DNA from: Leuctra nigra
Taxonomy: Eukaryota > Arthropoda > Insecta > Plecoptera > Leuctridae
Reading direction: 5' to 3'
Length of the DNA stretch: 64,000 nucleotides
Assembly: GCA_934045905.1 (NCBI GenBank)
Contig: OW203761.1
Location: 31,918,964-31,982,963, forward strand
Each line of letters begins with the position of its first letter. Positions within the stretch are counted from its first letter, which is position 1. The translations under genes were made by a program, and so were the position numbers. Shown in pieces: positions 11,186 to 35,900 of the stretch. The notes under the pieces were generated by a model, which ran no database searches, had not been told where the DNA came from, and was given only the letters and a program-made list of their open reading frames with translations.

Positions 11186-13350
11186 CTGTGCTCGCTCATC
11201 AACGCGTTAGCGTTTTCCTAGCTTGAGTGTTGTGTGCACAGAGAATCAACATTCAAATTTTGTGTAACCTAATAGAAAGCTATAGAAGGCTGTGAATATT
11301 CAATAAATTTGGCAACACTGTACTCTGGAATGGAATGTGAGCAATTTTTTGTGTCCACCATTTTAATTTCTATCATATTTTTTAGTTTAGGTATTTATCC
11401 TTGTGTTTGTCCCGTCAATCACATACGACGAACTTAAGACTTAGAACAACATTGGCAAGTATTTAGATATCGTTATTAGTAAATATAGTGTACTATAGCA
11501 ATACCGTAAGCATAATTAATGGAAGTTACTTGCTAGGAGCGCAACAAGCATTGTCAACTTAAAACCAGCTTGTTTAGCCCAAGTTTAGCCTCACAGTAGA
11601 ATTTCATGCCAACAAGGAATGTATGGCCATTGTGAAATCTTTTCCTGCTTGAAGGTACATTCCACTGCGATGTATTCTACATAGAATAAATTCTGAGATG
11701 ATTTCAGATGTCTACCTAGTACCTAGTAGGTAGTACCTTGTAGTACCTACCTAGTTCAGATAGACCTAGTGTTTTCAAAATAAGCTATGGAATGATTATG
11801 ATACCTAGTCCTAGATGGTCCTAGTTTGTAGAACCTACCTACCTAATCTAACCTGTTGATAGAACCTCAGTCTGTATTACACAAGGTAATTTTAAATTGG
11901 TAGTGTCTGCTCTCACGTTAACGGGAGCGTAATATCAAACCTTACTCTCACATGAAAACTAACAACATCAATATGCACACCATTATGGCAACGCCTACCT
12001 ACTGTGGCGTTAGGTAGTAGGTAGTGTTTAGAATGCTGGCGTTCTATGCCATAGGGTTCAGGCTCAATTCACACTGTGCGGATTTTTTATTATTTTGTAG
12101 AATCTTGTTTTCGTGTCGATTAGTTTATTTTTTTGGTTGCCTAGAACCAATATTTTGCCCAGAATGGTGGATTTTGTTCAGTGAGATCCAATGACTAGAG
12201 GTAGTAGGTACCTACGTTAGAAGTAGATTTTTATTAAGCAATAAGCCTAATGCTTTCTGTGTACACATGAATGAATACAGGATACAGTACATTACAATTT
12301 CAGTATTAAATTTAAAAATAAACAGAATGCATCATTAGAACATTACAATTTCAGTAGGTAGGTATACAATTACAATTTCAATTTCATTAGAACGGACAAT
12401 CTTTGAACACATTCAATTTGTCATTAAAATTTATTTATAGCCTATCCCAAAATCCAACTGTAATGATTGCTTGCTTTACGTACTTAAAGCTACTAGTAGG
12501 GATAGACTGCTCATTGGCAATGCTAGCTTCACTTGAGGATAAAGCAGAAAACGGGAGAGCAGACACAGCCATTTAAATTCTCTGTAGGTAATTGAGCCGT
12601 TGGGTCCGCTGGGTGAATTACGAAAAAAATCTTCCTGTCAGCCTTATTGATCCATAACCTACCTTTTAAAAAACGTTCATCCTAATTCGACCACCCACTG
12701 GTGGCGTTCTGGTCGAGTCTCCATGAGGCAGGCCCAGGGTTCGATTCCCGCTGTGTTTGGATAGTCTTCTTCTTTTTTTCTCTAGGTGTCCACGAGGTTA
12801 TTGATTCAAGTGATCGATCAGTTTCTCTTATCACGTAGTAGGAACATAGTTCACCTGATGAATCATTAATCAAAGTTTTATGGCTGACCATTCAGGTACC
12901 TCCTGAGGACTTCTCGGTTTTAAAATCAACATAATAGCATCCCCATTGGAGATCCTGAAAAGAGCTACATTAGGTATACCTGCTGCAGTATGTGCCCAGC
13001 ACCCTTGTTATATTTTCCCAAGATAATATGTAGACCTGACATGTCACAGATCGTTACACATCTTGCATATCTTACAAGACTTTTCTTTGTCTGGGTGCAT
13101 ATCTATTGCTTGAACCTTCTAAATTGATTAGGTACCTTGGTAGGTAGGCTCGTTACCACTGCTCATGTTCATTCATTTAGGGTGCAATCAATTCTTAGTT
13201 GAGTCACCATTTAGACCTTTTGTGTGACACTGACAAATTTATTTTTGGTGATAAGGTGGCAATGCTCTTTGATAGTATTGTAGGTATAGTACCTACCTCC
13301 CTAACAGCTGCATGCTTGCAAATTTTACCTATAGTTTCAGTAGGTAGACC
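11186..13350. other. Intergenic/Amot upstream region; possible tRNA-headed SINE remnants
   Basis: No protein gene is seen. TACCTAGTAGGTA patches occur at about 11703-11760. At 12696-12760 a stretch with TGGCGTTCTGGTCGAG and GGTTCGATTCCC resembles a tRNA A box and B box. A weaker copy lies at about 12025-12080. These are probably SINE heads rather than working tRNAs, because no clover-leaf is convincing. Confidence 0.35.
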
Positions 13351-13597
13351 AGCAGCGCGATTGTGTAAGCTTCACTTCCGAGTTAGACAAGCATCGTCTA
13401 ATCTCGTCCATCGTCCATCTCCTAGATGCTGAGTGTGTAAATCACTTTATAGATGTAGTCCGTCTAACTCTGGCTCGAGGTGTAGTACTCCATCTCTGAA
13501 GTGAGTTACACACTCAGCATCTAGGAGATGGACGATGGACGAGATTAGACGATGCTCGTCTTACTCGGAAGTGAAGCTTACACAATCGCGCTGCAGG
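13351..13597. mobile_element. Foldback MITE with about 90-bp arms
   Basis: GCGCGATTGTGTAAGCTTCA at the left and its complement at the right, with both arms continuing through CCATCGTCCATCTCCTAGAT to TGAGTGTGTAA. Only about 60 bp are unpaired in the middle. Confidence 0.8.
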
Positions 13598-14084
13598 CTA
13601 CCTAGTTTAACTTGGACAATGTTTGGTTAGGTACTACAAATATACAGACATCCTTTACCTAACTATTGGTCATAGTAAAAATGGAACTATTCCAATTTCC
13701 AAAGAAACAGATTGGTTGATAAGGATTTGATGACAACCCTGATGATGTCTGAGATAACTGATAGGTAGTGCTAATGCGTCATCAACCTCTAGTAGGTGAG
13801 CTCTGATTTCATTAACAAGGATTGCTTGTCAATGACAATGGACCAATGACAATGGACAATGGACTCATCTTCGTCGGCTCTCATCCGATATCTTTCGAAT
13901 ACCTACCGTTATTACTTTGTCCAAGTGCACACTTACAAATATAATAATTTTGACGTTGAAAGGCTAAGTTCTCGAATTACCATCAATATTAGTTAAAAGT
14001 ACTAATTTATGAGTGAACCTACCTAGGTACCTAGTAGGTCTACCTACAAAAATTAACTCGGTCCTAAATGTTCTATGATTTCAG

Positions 14085-25988
<11,904 letters not shown>

Positions 25989-26135
25989 ATATATTGTTTT
26001 ACACATGTGTTTAAATAATGGAGCATTTACTTGATTGTTTTTCTAGTCTTCCATAGTCAGTAGGTACCTACATACTTCTATGTGGTAGCAGTTGTTATTA
26101 GAATTGAGGAGATGCATTTTAATGTTTGAAATAAA
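25989..26135 (+). promoter_or_regulatory. Amot 3' UTR and poly(A) signal
   Basis: A canonical AATAAA at 26130-26135 lies about 140 nt after the inferred TGA of the short last exon (25986-25988). This supports the end of the gene model. No other strong signal lies between the stop and the next element. Confidence 0.5.
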
Positions 26136-26520
26136 CTTGTTTGCTATTCACAAACTTTAAAAGACTCTGTCCTACAGTTCATTTACCTTAAGTTATATTT
26201 GAAACCCTGCTGGTATCACTATTTATTTACCTCGCGAGACATTTGTTTTGGAGGTAGCTTTGGCGGCAAAACTTCAACTAACTATGGCCGAGGTATCATC
26301 AAGAAAATTTGTTGATGATAACCTTGTGTTCTGGGCAGCTATTCTTTAACTCTAAAATTTCGAATTTGGCCAGAATATTATTCACGGCCACATGTAATGA
26401 TTAACATTGCACCAAATCGTATTAGGGCCGAATCCGAATTTTTTAAGTTATAGAATAACTACCCTCGACTGAATTTCGAATTGGACATTACAAGATAAAT
26501 ATCAAGTACTTAGTATACCG

Positions 26521-26873
26521 GGGGGGTTATTCTAAATTCCCTCGTCGTCTCGTTTCACGTGATACGGGTTCACTGCACACTGGAGTGCTACCTATTTAAC
26601 ACGGTAGTGATGCCGTATCAATGGGGTTGTTCACTGCCATTTGCTCTCACTCGCAACGCTAGCGGCATTGGAGGTGTCTCTCTTTCTGATTGGTTGGTCT
26701 CTGAATCCAAGATCTCTGAATCAAACTCCCGCCAAGGTTTAAAAACCTTCCATTCTGCTAGATGCATTTTGATTGGCTCTCCCAGACGATTAGAACAGCA
26801 GCGCCATCTACAATAGTTTTGCGTGAACAACCCCATTGATACGAGACAAGGAAATTTAGAATACCTAACCCTC
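26521..26873 (-). mobile_element. Compound element copy 2, shell inverted relative to core (core 26615-26842)
   Basis: The shell's long arm (GGTTATTCTAAATTCCC to GTAGTGATGCC) now lies to the left. It aligns with the reverse complement of copy 1's right arm. The 228-bp core has the same strand orientation as copy 1 and differs at only a few bases. Confidence 0.8.
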
Positions 26874-26879
26874 CTGATA

Positions 26880-28130
26880 CATAAACACAATTATAATAAT
26901 AAATATCTGTCTCCCGTTTCCAACACAATGTCGGGTCGGAAAATGTGAAATTTTAGTTGTGGGTTAACACAAAAAAATACAACATTCATATGGAGTAATT
27001 ATTTATTTCTATATTGAAGCACTAATCTACATTTCAAGTGTTCACATAACCACCTTATGATGGAATGCTTTGTAAAATTGGACACAATGCAATAAATGTT
27101 ATCTAATAAGTAATTCCATTTATAAATTAAAATAAGCAAATACAAAATAGTTTAAGACAGTTGTTGCTGAAAAATGGGAATATATCAACATAACCACCGA
27201 GCACTGGCATAACTGCAAAAGGGAGGCCGTGCGAGATAGACAAAGGAGTTTAATTTCAGACAAAGTTTTGAGGTCAGATAAATACTGATCTGAAAATTTG
27301 TTAACTACAGTGGCCTAATCAAGCGTAATAAGCCACGTATGGCGCAATTTGTTAACAACCCTCGATTTTACATTCCTTGAACTCGGACACTGAACTCGCT
27401 ACAGAACGCTCTGAAGGAAGTATGTCACTTACTATATATCAGAGTTCCATACTACGCTCAATGCTCATTGTAAATCTCGCTGTAAATATTGGCCTCGGCT
27501 TGGAAAAATATCCACTAGACAAATGTGAAATGAGCAATTTCCACTTTTCAAACAATCTAAGGATTGCTTTCATAAATCGTGAAGCAATTTACAATGAAAT
27601 GTGTACTACATATCTACCCAGAAAGAAAATGGAAATATAGAATTAACATAAAAAGCTTAATTTCTTGCAAAATTTTCACAGGGTTCAAGTTAATCCTAAC
27701 CATTCAGGTATACTCAATTTCATAAAAGGGAAGCGCAGGAATGAGACGCTTGCACTGCTCACTTTTTTCGTACAAATGCACTTCACATTACCATATAATG
27801 TGCCAATATAAAAAAAAAAAAAAGTACAACCAAGATACTGTACTCATCTGTCACAACTTTACACAGTTGACTTGAACTTAAAGTTTGGTAGGGTTGTGCA
27901 AACCAGTTCATCTGAATGAAGCCTAAAGGTTCCATTTTTAGCATTTTTTTTAAAACCCGTTTCAAAATTTTTATAAAAAATTGCATGCAACGAACTAGCG
28001 CAATTTATTAAATAATAGTAGGTATCGTCTAGTTACCGTAATCAATTAAAATAAAATCACTTGTCTTGATTGGTCACATTTCATGAAGTGAAGACACTGA
28101 GAAAGTATTGTTGGCAACTTTTCCATGATT
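26880..28130. other. Intergenic sequence between Amot and RBM22
   Basis: No gene or local repeat is recognised. ORFs such as 27377-27640 show no family features. Confidence 0.5.
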
Positions 28131-28139
28131 ATGAACACT

Positions 28140-28295
28140 TAAGCTGGGTCCACATAGACCGTTTTTGCGTTTTGCGTTTTTTTTCTATTAACCAATCACA
28201 AGTCTGCCGTGAGCGGTTTCTGGACTGGTGATTGGCTGTAAGAAAAAAAACGGAAAACGCAAAACGCAAAAACGGTCTATGTGGATCCAGCTTTA
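28140..28295. mobile_element. Foldback MITE, AAGCTGGGTCC family copy 2
   Basis: AAGCTGGGTCCACATAGACC is mirrored by GGTCTATGTGGATCCAGCTT, with inner arms GTTTTTGCGTTTTGCG. It is much shorter than copy 1 at 4537-5046, so it is an internal-deletion derivative. Confidence 0.8.
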
Positions 28296-28548
28296 CAGAA
28301 ACCCAAAAATTCCATTGCTTTGTGTTGAAATAGGTATGTAATCTCTTTGTACAAAAAGCTTTAATAATAATCTTCTTCTGGTTATTAAGCATTAATAAGC
28401 AGTACAAAAAGCATTATTTGAATATATTCCCAGTTTCAAAGGTTCAGTTCGAGTTCGGTTAGACTTAAAAATTGAAGGTTCGCACAACCCTAAAGTTGGG
28501 ACATTTGACATACTACCTCTTTTCTGGATTTTTAAAAATTGAGTGGCA

Positions 28549-28692
28549 CAGGGGGCCAATTCTTGAGATTTACGTTTTGAATTAAAACGTAAAAAAGTTG
28601 AAGGCTAACCAATACTTGTCAACTGTTTCCAGTTTTATACAATGTAAACGTAAAACGGTTTCAAAACGGGAATCTCAAGAATTGGCCCCCTG
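28549..28692. mobile_element. Foldback MITE downstream of RBM22
   Basis: CAGGGGGCCAATTCTTGAGA is mirrored by TCTCAAGAATTGGCCCCCTG, with inner ACGTTTTG repeats. It lies within 160 bp of the RBM22 stop. Confidence 0.75.
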
Positions 28693-28797
28693 TACCTACT
28701 CGCATCAATTGCCTTATCGAGTTATATTTAAACCTCGGAAGTTTTCAACGGCTATATAATTATGTCAAGACTCGCACGGCCCTATATTAAGAAGACT

Positions 28798-28803
28798 TTT
28801 ATT
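28798..28803 (-). promoter_or_regulatory. RBM22 poly(A) signal
   Basis: TTTATT on the plus strand reads AATAAA on the minus strand, about 50 nt past the RBM22 stop. This implies a very short 3' UTR. Confidence 0.45.
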
Positions 28804-28852
28804 ATTTAACTTGATTTGCCACAAGACCAACCCATTTTCCAGATATTACGTT

Positions 28853-31800
28853 TTACTCTCCATAGTCTTCAGCATACGCCTTGGCTTTGGCCACCGGCTG
28901 AGCAGTGCTTCCCAAGCGTGACGGATCTTGAGACGGGTAGTGAATCGTAGTCGTTGCTGCTACCAAGGGAGCTGGATTAGTTGGCAGATGAGGGAGTGTG
29001 GGAGCAGTACCAGGTGGGAACAGGGGAGGGTGACTCATGCTGAAATGAGGAGGACGCATGGGTCCATGTACGTGTGGAGAGTAAAAGAACGGCGGCGGAC
29101 CGGGTGGCCGCATACCCGGAGGTGGTCTGGACATGGGTGGTGGCAACAACAGAGGCGGTGGCATGCCTTGTGACATTGCAGTGAGAATGTCGCCTTCAGA
29201 TTCACCCAAGTTGAAGAAGTTGCTGTGTAGTTCAGATGGCGGAAGTGGTAGTGCACCTGGTAGGCCGGGAACTGGTTCTAGTTCTTCCATCATTGAGTCA
29301 CCATCTCCTCGAGCACTAGAAGACCCTTGACGAGCTTGCGAACGACCCCATTTGATGGCAAGGCGACGGCCTCCAAGGATAAGCTTGTTGAAAGTGTGCT
29401 CAGCAGCTGACTCTGCTGAGCTTCTCTGAGTATATTGGATGAATGCACACTGCTGGCGACTTACAAGAGTAATGGACCGTATCTCACCATACTGGTAAAA
29501 GTGGTCTCGCAATTCTTTTTCCCCCAGGCTTTCCCCTAAATTCCCGACATACAACGTTGTAATGGTCTTGTCTTCTGGACACTCCAGTTGAGGCATAGCA
29601 GATGCACGACGCATTAGCTTATCAGCAACGGGATCATTGATTCCGTAATAACGATCTTTAATGTTCTGATCGGCTAGTGGGTCGTCGGGGTCTGTTGGCT
29701 TCTCGTGTCGATATGGGCACTCCTCACCCCTCTTACATTCTCCTTTTACCCAAAATGAGCAGATATGAGGTCGGTTGCGTTTGTAGTATGGACTGGTCCT
29801 GGCAAGCTTCATCAGAAGGTCACTGGCAGCTTGAGACTTTCCAACAGCTCCAGCTGGTGTAGTAGCATCAATATTTCCCAACTGCAATAAAATAGATTTC
29901 TGTTAAAACATTGATGTGCAAAATATAACGGGGATATTAGTGGAACAATTTTGATTAAGACTTTTGATTAGGTCTGTTCATTCACCTGCCTTAGTTTACC
30001 CCTTGACATTCATATTATTGTGGGCCAGCCAGTTTTGTGTATGTTTGTCTTTTGACCTAGATGCATGGCTGGCTGTTCAAATTTGTAGTAAATACGAAGG
30101 TTATTACCTCTTTATCCATGTTTTGAATGTAATATTCTTTATTAACATCGGAGCGTGGTAAGTCGTCCTTCACTCGCAAGGCAGCATCACGGACTTGAAT
30201 AGGCAGGCCATATTCCAAATCTAGCAAACATGTTTGACATACATTCTTCAATCGGCTGCATGTTTGACAAACCTCAGTCTTCTTGAAACGCATTCGTGCA
30301 CCAGGGCACCAGCGAAATACTGTGAATGGTCGGGAACATATCTTGCATTCTTTCCCGTATTTTTCTTTGGTCTGAAAAAATGCAATGATTTTAATGAAGA
30401 AACAAGAGTAACAATTGAATGAACAATCGAAATGTGAATATTGACCATAGAGCGTTTTCCTAGTTACTAGGAAAACGCTCTGAGTAACGCGTTGATGAGC
30501 GAGCACGGATACGCGGAACACCTCGAACCGAAATTATGTCTATCGAAAATATCATTAAAAGCCAATAAATCTTGAATTTCGTCAGACTTGAATAAAAATC
30601 TCTAAATATTCCTAAAATGTTAGTATCAACCCTTATGATTGAACTGTTCCTCGTTAATATTCAAAAATCACAGGATCTCTTTAAAAAACTATACCTGGGA
30701 CCACTCAAATCATATGATATTAGTGTGTACACAATATCAGATCAATCTGTTGAACGGTCATTATTAGTTTCATTTCGTTTGCAACTTTCTGCTCTAACTA
30801 CCTTGCCTTGAACTGAAGATTCGAAGTCGCCGTGAATTTGACAGCCAACACGCAAAAAGTCACTAAAATTACAAAACCTTTTGAAAATAACTACAGATTT
30901 GACTGAAAATTGGAAAAATACCTTAAATGTTGGTACCAATGACCATGCAAAGTTTTTAGTTGATCGGTCAATCGGTTCTAGTTTAAATTTCAAAAATCAC
31001 AGGAAAAATGGTTTCAAATTTGAACCAATGGGTGGATTTGGCTGAAATTTATTATGATTGGGTACAATGTTGGTTGCAATGTCTTTGCTAAATTTCAAAT
31101 TGATCAAACCAACCAATCGAAAGATAATTTTTTTAAAATTTGAACCAATCAGGGGATTTCAAAAAAAATTAGGGTCTGCAACAATCAGAAATGTTACGTA
31201 CTTGTGTGCAAAATTTCAGCTCGATCGAAGAAAAACTCTGACCTGTATATCGTCAGTAACAAAAAAAAACAAAAAAACAGAGGTCCGTGCCAAAAGAGCC
31301 AAAAGGAGACGCTCGCTTCGCTCGCTTAATTATCAAAATACCTAGGTAGGATTTTAGATTGTTGCAAAAGGCCAGAACAATTAAATAAGAAATTAAAACA
31401 CTTTCCAGGTAGGTACTAGGTTTGTTCGTCGGTCTGTTCCGATCCTGCTCGGAGCAATGTCAGATCACACCGGAAGTGGGCGGAGTTAGTCACAGAACAC
31501 GTTGGTGCAAGATTCAAATCAAAAGTCGACAAACACTTTCGAGCAGCTTTTGATTGAATAAATTTATAACAAGTAAACAAATAAACCATAAAGTATAATA
31601 TGAAATTTAATTTAATAACATTCAAAGTAAATTATGTTTTAATTATGATCTCTTGACATTTCGTATTTCTCAATAATTCATATAAAGCGGCCATTTTGAT
31701 TTTGCGAGCAAGCTGCTCCAACAAAATAGCCGGTGCAGCTTTTGCTGTTCCGGAACAGTTCCGAACAGGTTACACCCACTCGATAAACACAAATAGAACA

Positions 31801-32564
31801 GCTGGGAGCAAGTTGCACTGACTCGACGAACGGTTTTTAGTGTCAAAGCTGCTCCAAGCAGGTTCGGAACAGGCCGACCAACAAACCTAAAGGCTGTTCA
31901 ATTTACGCTTACAACGCCCCGTTAGGGTGTAAATAAACAGCACCATCCAGACCTTCCATCTGAATTCGCACTTTGCCAACCTAAATTCTCCAAAGTGAGG
32001 AACTAGGTAGGTACAATTTTTACTCAGATAACAGGCAGCTTACAGGAGGAGGAACGAACGATGAGTGTACAGACGGCTGTGGTTAAGAGTTGGTGACTTC
32101 GATCGCTGGTTAATCTAGGAGGCAACAAGCATTTCAAGGCCAAGCGATTTTCAATAGCTAAACTACCTAGGTCCTACTTAGCTTTGTTAAACTTTGAACG
32201 AAGGTTTACTTACAAGATGTTGAACTGTAAACGTGGCTTTATATACCTAGCCTCTATTATATAGTCAATGATGATAGGGATAGGTAATAGATATAAGGTA
32301 CCTAGGTAGGTACCTATGCATTAGTTAAGTTACTACCTACCTACCTACCTAGCATAATCATGGTTAGGTCAACTTACCATGCGAATATAGGGGTTGTCAC
32401 CCAAGCATGTTTGGCACAAAATTGGGAATTCCTGTAACATTAATATAGAAGTTAAACATAAGTTACAAATTGCAAAACAAATTAATGCCTTAATGTACTC
32501 CCAAACTTACGGCATCCTCCCAGTTTTGTCGATTATACGTATTAGTGGTCTTTGACATCGCCAT
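28853..32564 (-). CDS. RBM22: Pre-mRNA-splicing factor RBM22, complete, 4 exons
   Basis: Coding exons on the minus strand are 32564-32511, 32431-32378, 30371-30108 and 29881-28853 (stop TAA 28855-28853), all joined at codon boundaries, for 466 residues. The protein starts [18 protein letters not shown] and carries an N-terminal Cys-rich module (CQTC, CKIC, CQTC, CQTC). A CCCH zinc finger follows (C165-X7-C173-X5-C179-X3-H183), then an RRM from about residue 231 ([15 protein letters not shown]) and a Pro/Met/His-rich tail. RBM22 (yeast Cwc2/Ecm2) contacts U6 snRNA and the intron in the activated spliceosome. Matches to the human protein run through every exon. It is about 45 residues longer than human RBM22, mainly in the tail. 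The 2-kb intron 30372-32377 is filled with repeats. Confidence 0.98.
30445..31340. repeat. Degenerate repeat block in RBM22 intron 3
   Basis: 30460-30510 (TACTAGGAAAACGCTCTGAG, ACGCGTTGATGAGCGAGCAC) matches the reverse complement of 11188-11222. From 30560 on, irregular units with AATCACAGG and TGAACCAATC recur. 31190-31325 matches the reverse complement of 53450-53600. The parent element is not identified. Confidence 0.55.
31419..31891. mobile_element. TIR element, TAGGTTTGTTCGTCGG family copy 1
   Basis: TAGGTTTGTTCGTCGGTCTG is mirrored by CCGACCAACAAACCTA. Inner repeats GCTGCTC/GAGCA and GGAACAG surround a non-coding middle. A shorter relative lies at 63016-63187. Confidence 0.7.
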
Positions 32565-32958
32565 CTTGACGGATTGTTAAACCAGACCATTGCCTTCTAA
32601 AACAACAAAAAACAAGGTCCACTCGATCTCCGCCAGATGGCGGACAGCAAAAAAGACGAAAGAAGGTACAAAGTACAAACAACCTTGAGAATGAGGGGAA
32701 AATGAGTTGGATATTGACACGAATATATTGCATATATGACGTACTTCCGGCCTTAGGCGAACCGCTCCCAAGAAAGATGTACTTCCGATCTTCCCCCCTC
32801 CCCCATACCAGAACTCCGACCAAAGTGAAGTGTTGTTCCTTGCTTGTTTTGAGTATTCTTTCATTAGTCAATAGGCTTTTTAGGAATTTTCTTCAATAGT
32901 AGGTTAATAATTACGTGCAAAAGAAGATATTTGATAGCAGGAATCTTTTTGTAAAGCA
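32565..32958. promoter_or_regulatory. Shared divergent promoter region of RBM22 and SF1
   Basis: Only 394 bp separate the two start codons, which face away from each other. The region is more GC-rich than its surroundings and shows no transposon. It contains a short palindrome, CCGCCAGATGGCGG, near 32630. No TATA box is obvious on either strand. Transcription start sites cannot be read from sequence, so the bidirectional promoter is inferred from geometry. Confidence 0.65.
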
Positions 32959-35900
32959 ATGAACTCCAATGGGTCTCACGATACTCAAATAGCGAGAATG
33001 GATGCAGTATTTGGGTCGGGAAGTTCAAGAAATTTCACCTCGCTGCTGAATCCTAGCTATTTGCAATCCAGCAGCAAAGAGTCAAAGAAGAGGGATGGAA
33101 GCCATGAAGGTAGGTATTTTAAATGTTCCTAAATTATGCCGCTATGAACCTCTGTTATTGGGTCGTAGTTAGGTAGGTAGGTACCTAATAGGTAGGTTAT
33201 AGGAAGAGGGTTTTCCTTCCATTTCAATTCAACCCTACCTACTAGGTAGGTACTACCTAATACGTCTACCGTCTGGATCTAGTGTGATAATGATCTAGGT
33301 AGATCAGCAGTTCTTATTTCTTGAACAACTTGTGTCACATTCGCACTTTTTATACAATTTTGTATTTACATGATGCAACTTCTTGTCACATAACTTGAGC
33401 TCAACTTTTATATCATTTAGAACATGTTCTAATTTAGATCAAGAAATGTTTCGCTGAAGTTGAACAAAAAGATGCTAGTAGGTAGGTATGTGAAAATTGG
33501 GCTTTAAACTTTTCTGCTCCACGGACCCCAGTGGTTAATTTGTATAATAATAAGTGAATGGACGCTCGGCGATTGTCTGAGAAATGTAAATTGTCTACGA
33601 AAACAATGGGGGGTTTGGGGGAAGGCCCCCCAATAGAATGCAAGTCCGCGGCGCATAGCCCCGGGAAAATTTTGAAATCCAGGAAAAAATTTGGTGCATT
33701 AAATCACGCGATTTGTAGAAAGCCAATTTTTACTTATGAAAAATAATACGTGGGGGGACGGCGTCCGCCCTCGTCCACCCCCAAATTAACCACTGACCCC
33801 TTTGAAATATTTTTTTTTGTCACAGACAGACCCCCAAATCTTATCCTCAACATTTTTGCAACATTCTTCCTTTCATCATTGATTAGACTACCTAGGTAGT
33901 CTAATAGGTTCAAAGCCTAGGTTCACCAGTCCCAAAGATGGACCAACTTTAGAAATAATATGAATATAGTGATAAATAGGCTAGGATGTTTAGGAATATC
34001 CTTTTTTAGTTTTTTACGTGTTCCTTGATTTCAAAAAAGAATGCGACTATTTTCACCCCGTTCGGTGAAAATAGCCAGTGTTTGATATTAATTATTTGAT
34101 ATTGTTTGATATTAATTAATAATTATGTAACATGATTTCGATGTACGATGATTTACAAAATGCAAAATTGAATCACTGACTTTTAATGTTTGATAATTAA
34201 TTTACCTATTTTAAATTCAAATAATGTATCCTACCTATCAAAGTTTATTGTTTTATAATTTACTTTACAGCTATACCTAGATATCTTGATAAGGCATGTT
34301 TCGAGTAATTTTTTAATTAAAACATAGTACCTGTACACTTGGCCAAACAAAACTTGAATTGACATGGCAGTGGTGACGGTTTGTTCCGTTGGAGGTGCAG
34401 GTGCAGGTTGAACTTGAACATTCAATAAATCTGATAGGCTGATAAATGTAAGATCGCACCATCAGAAGTCAGTCTAAGCGATCTCATTGTCTCACTCTAG
34501 TAGGTGACCTCACATTTCAATGATAATAACAAAAGCTTTGATTGGTTATGGGACATGACCAGCAGTCATTCAAATTTGGTCAACGTTCAAGTTTTGTTTG
34601 GCCGAGTGTACATCTTCTTAGAGAAAAAAGAGTATTTGAGTGGATGTGTATTTAGGGAATCTATTTAGGACAAAGATTGATAGAATTCTTCTAATATTAG
34701 AACATGGAGGTACCTATATTCACGAATGGTAACACATTGTTGGGGGACTTAAAAATAACACCACAATTCAAACTGCGGCCAAAAAATTCCAATGACATGA
34801 ATTTGATTTTTATGAATGATAATTGATCATTCTACAATGTACGGGTGATATCTCTAATTGTCAGTTGTTACTATCATGTTTGTTGGTATTTATTACAGAT
34901 TAACTGGAGTAAAATTGCTGGAGACCTTCACCTTTATTATTTTAACTGCGAAAATGTATAGAAATCCTTTTTCCAACAAAATTGGTATTTAGGGCATTTT
35001 AAGCAATTAATTTAATTAAATTAATAAACTCCAAAAGTTGAAGAATGTCAGCTTGTAGCCAATTTATTTCTGAATTTAAACTTGAATAGTTAGTAAGCAG
35101 TTTTCTGCAATCAAAACTTACTCGATTGTGACTGGGAAATCACTATTATATTATGCCAGTTGTTATTCATTCTTATACACTACAGGTATTCCAAATTCAT
35201 GTTAAACCTACGATCATCCCGCTAACAATCATTGGAACGTAAATTATATCTAAATATATTCCACAAAGACAAGTAACATGTGTGCATCTCGTAAACAGGG
35301 AAACAAAGTGAGAAATCTCATGGAATATCGCCCCTGCTAGCACGGTCAGTAGGCGAGTCGAACTCCCTCTGAGTTGCGGGTGCAGTCGTGACGTCAGGAG
35401 CGCTCCAGCCAATCAGAGAACAGAAACGCGATATACCTCGATCGGCTCAACCTATGAATCTAGAGATCTTGGCCTACACCGTTGTGCAACACACACAACA
35501 TTCGCATAAACACACATTGTCTGCACAGTAAAAACTAAAAATATCTAGAAAACTGAGTCCGACTTGAAAACAAGTCAGTTCACGCATTGAAATTGAATTT
35601 ACCAGACGTATTATTTCCTCATGATCTTTTAGTTCGTTAATCATTTTCTTGTGTTTGTGTACGGTATAGGAATCCTGCTCGTGACGTCACAGTGGTAGAA
35701 AAATGGAGGATGCTCTGGTAGGGGAAATGTGTCAAAGCTATTATTAAATAATAGCTATAAATCATATTTCTCAGATGAATATTTAACTTGAACATGTGTA
35801 ATAGTCTATTGCGTATTATTATTAACTTGTACTTACTTAAATATCTTTCTTTCACAAGTAATCACTCTAAATATGAGATTTGGATTGCCGCTGTCAGATT

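Noticed and set aside
12696..12760. tRNA gene
   Set aside because: A and B box-like strings are present but no complete clover-leaf with paired acceptor stem could be drawn.
31058..31345. 95-codon basic ORF
   Set aside because: It matches a dispersed non-coding repeat also present at 53.4-53.6 kb.
32542..32871. Minus-strand ORFs upstream of RBM22
   Set aside because: They lie in the shared promoter region and do not join in phase with the RBM22 start.
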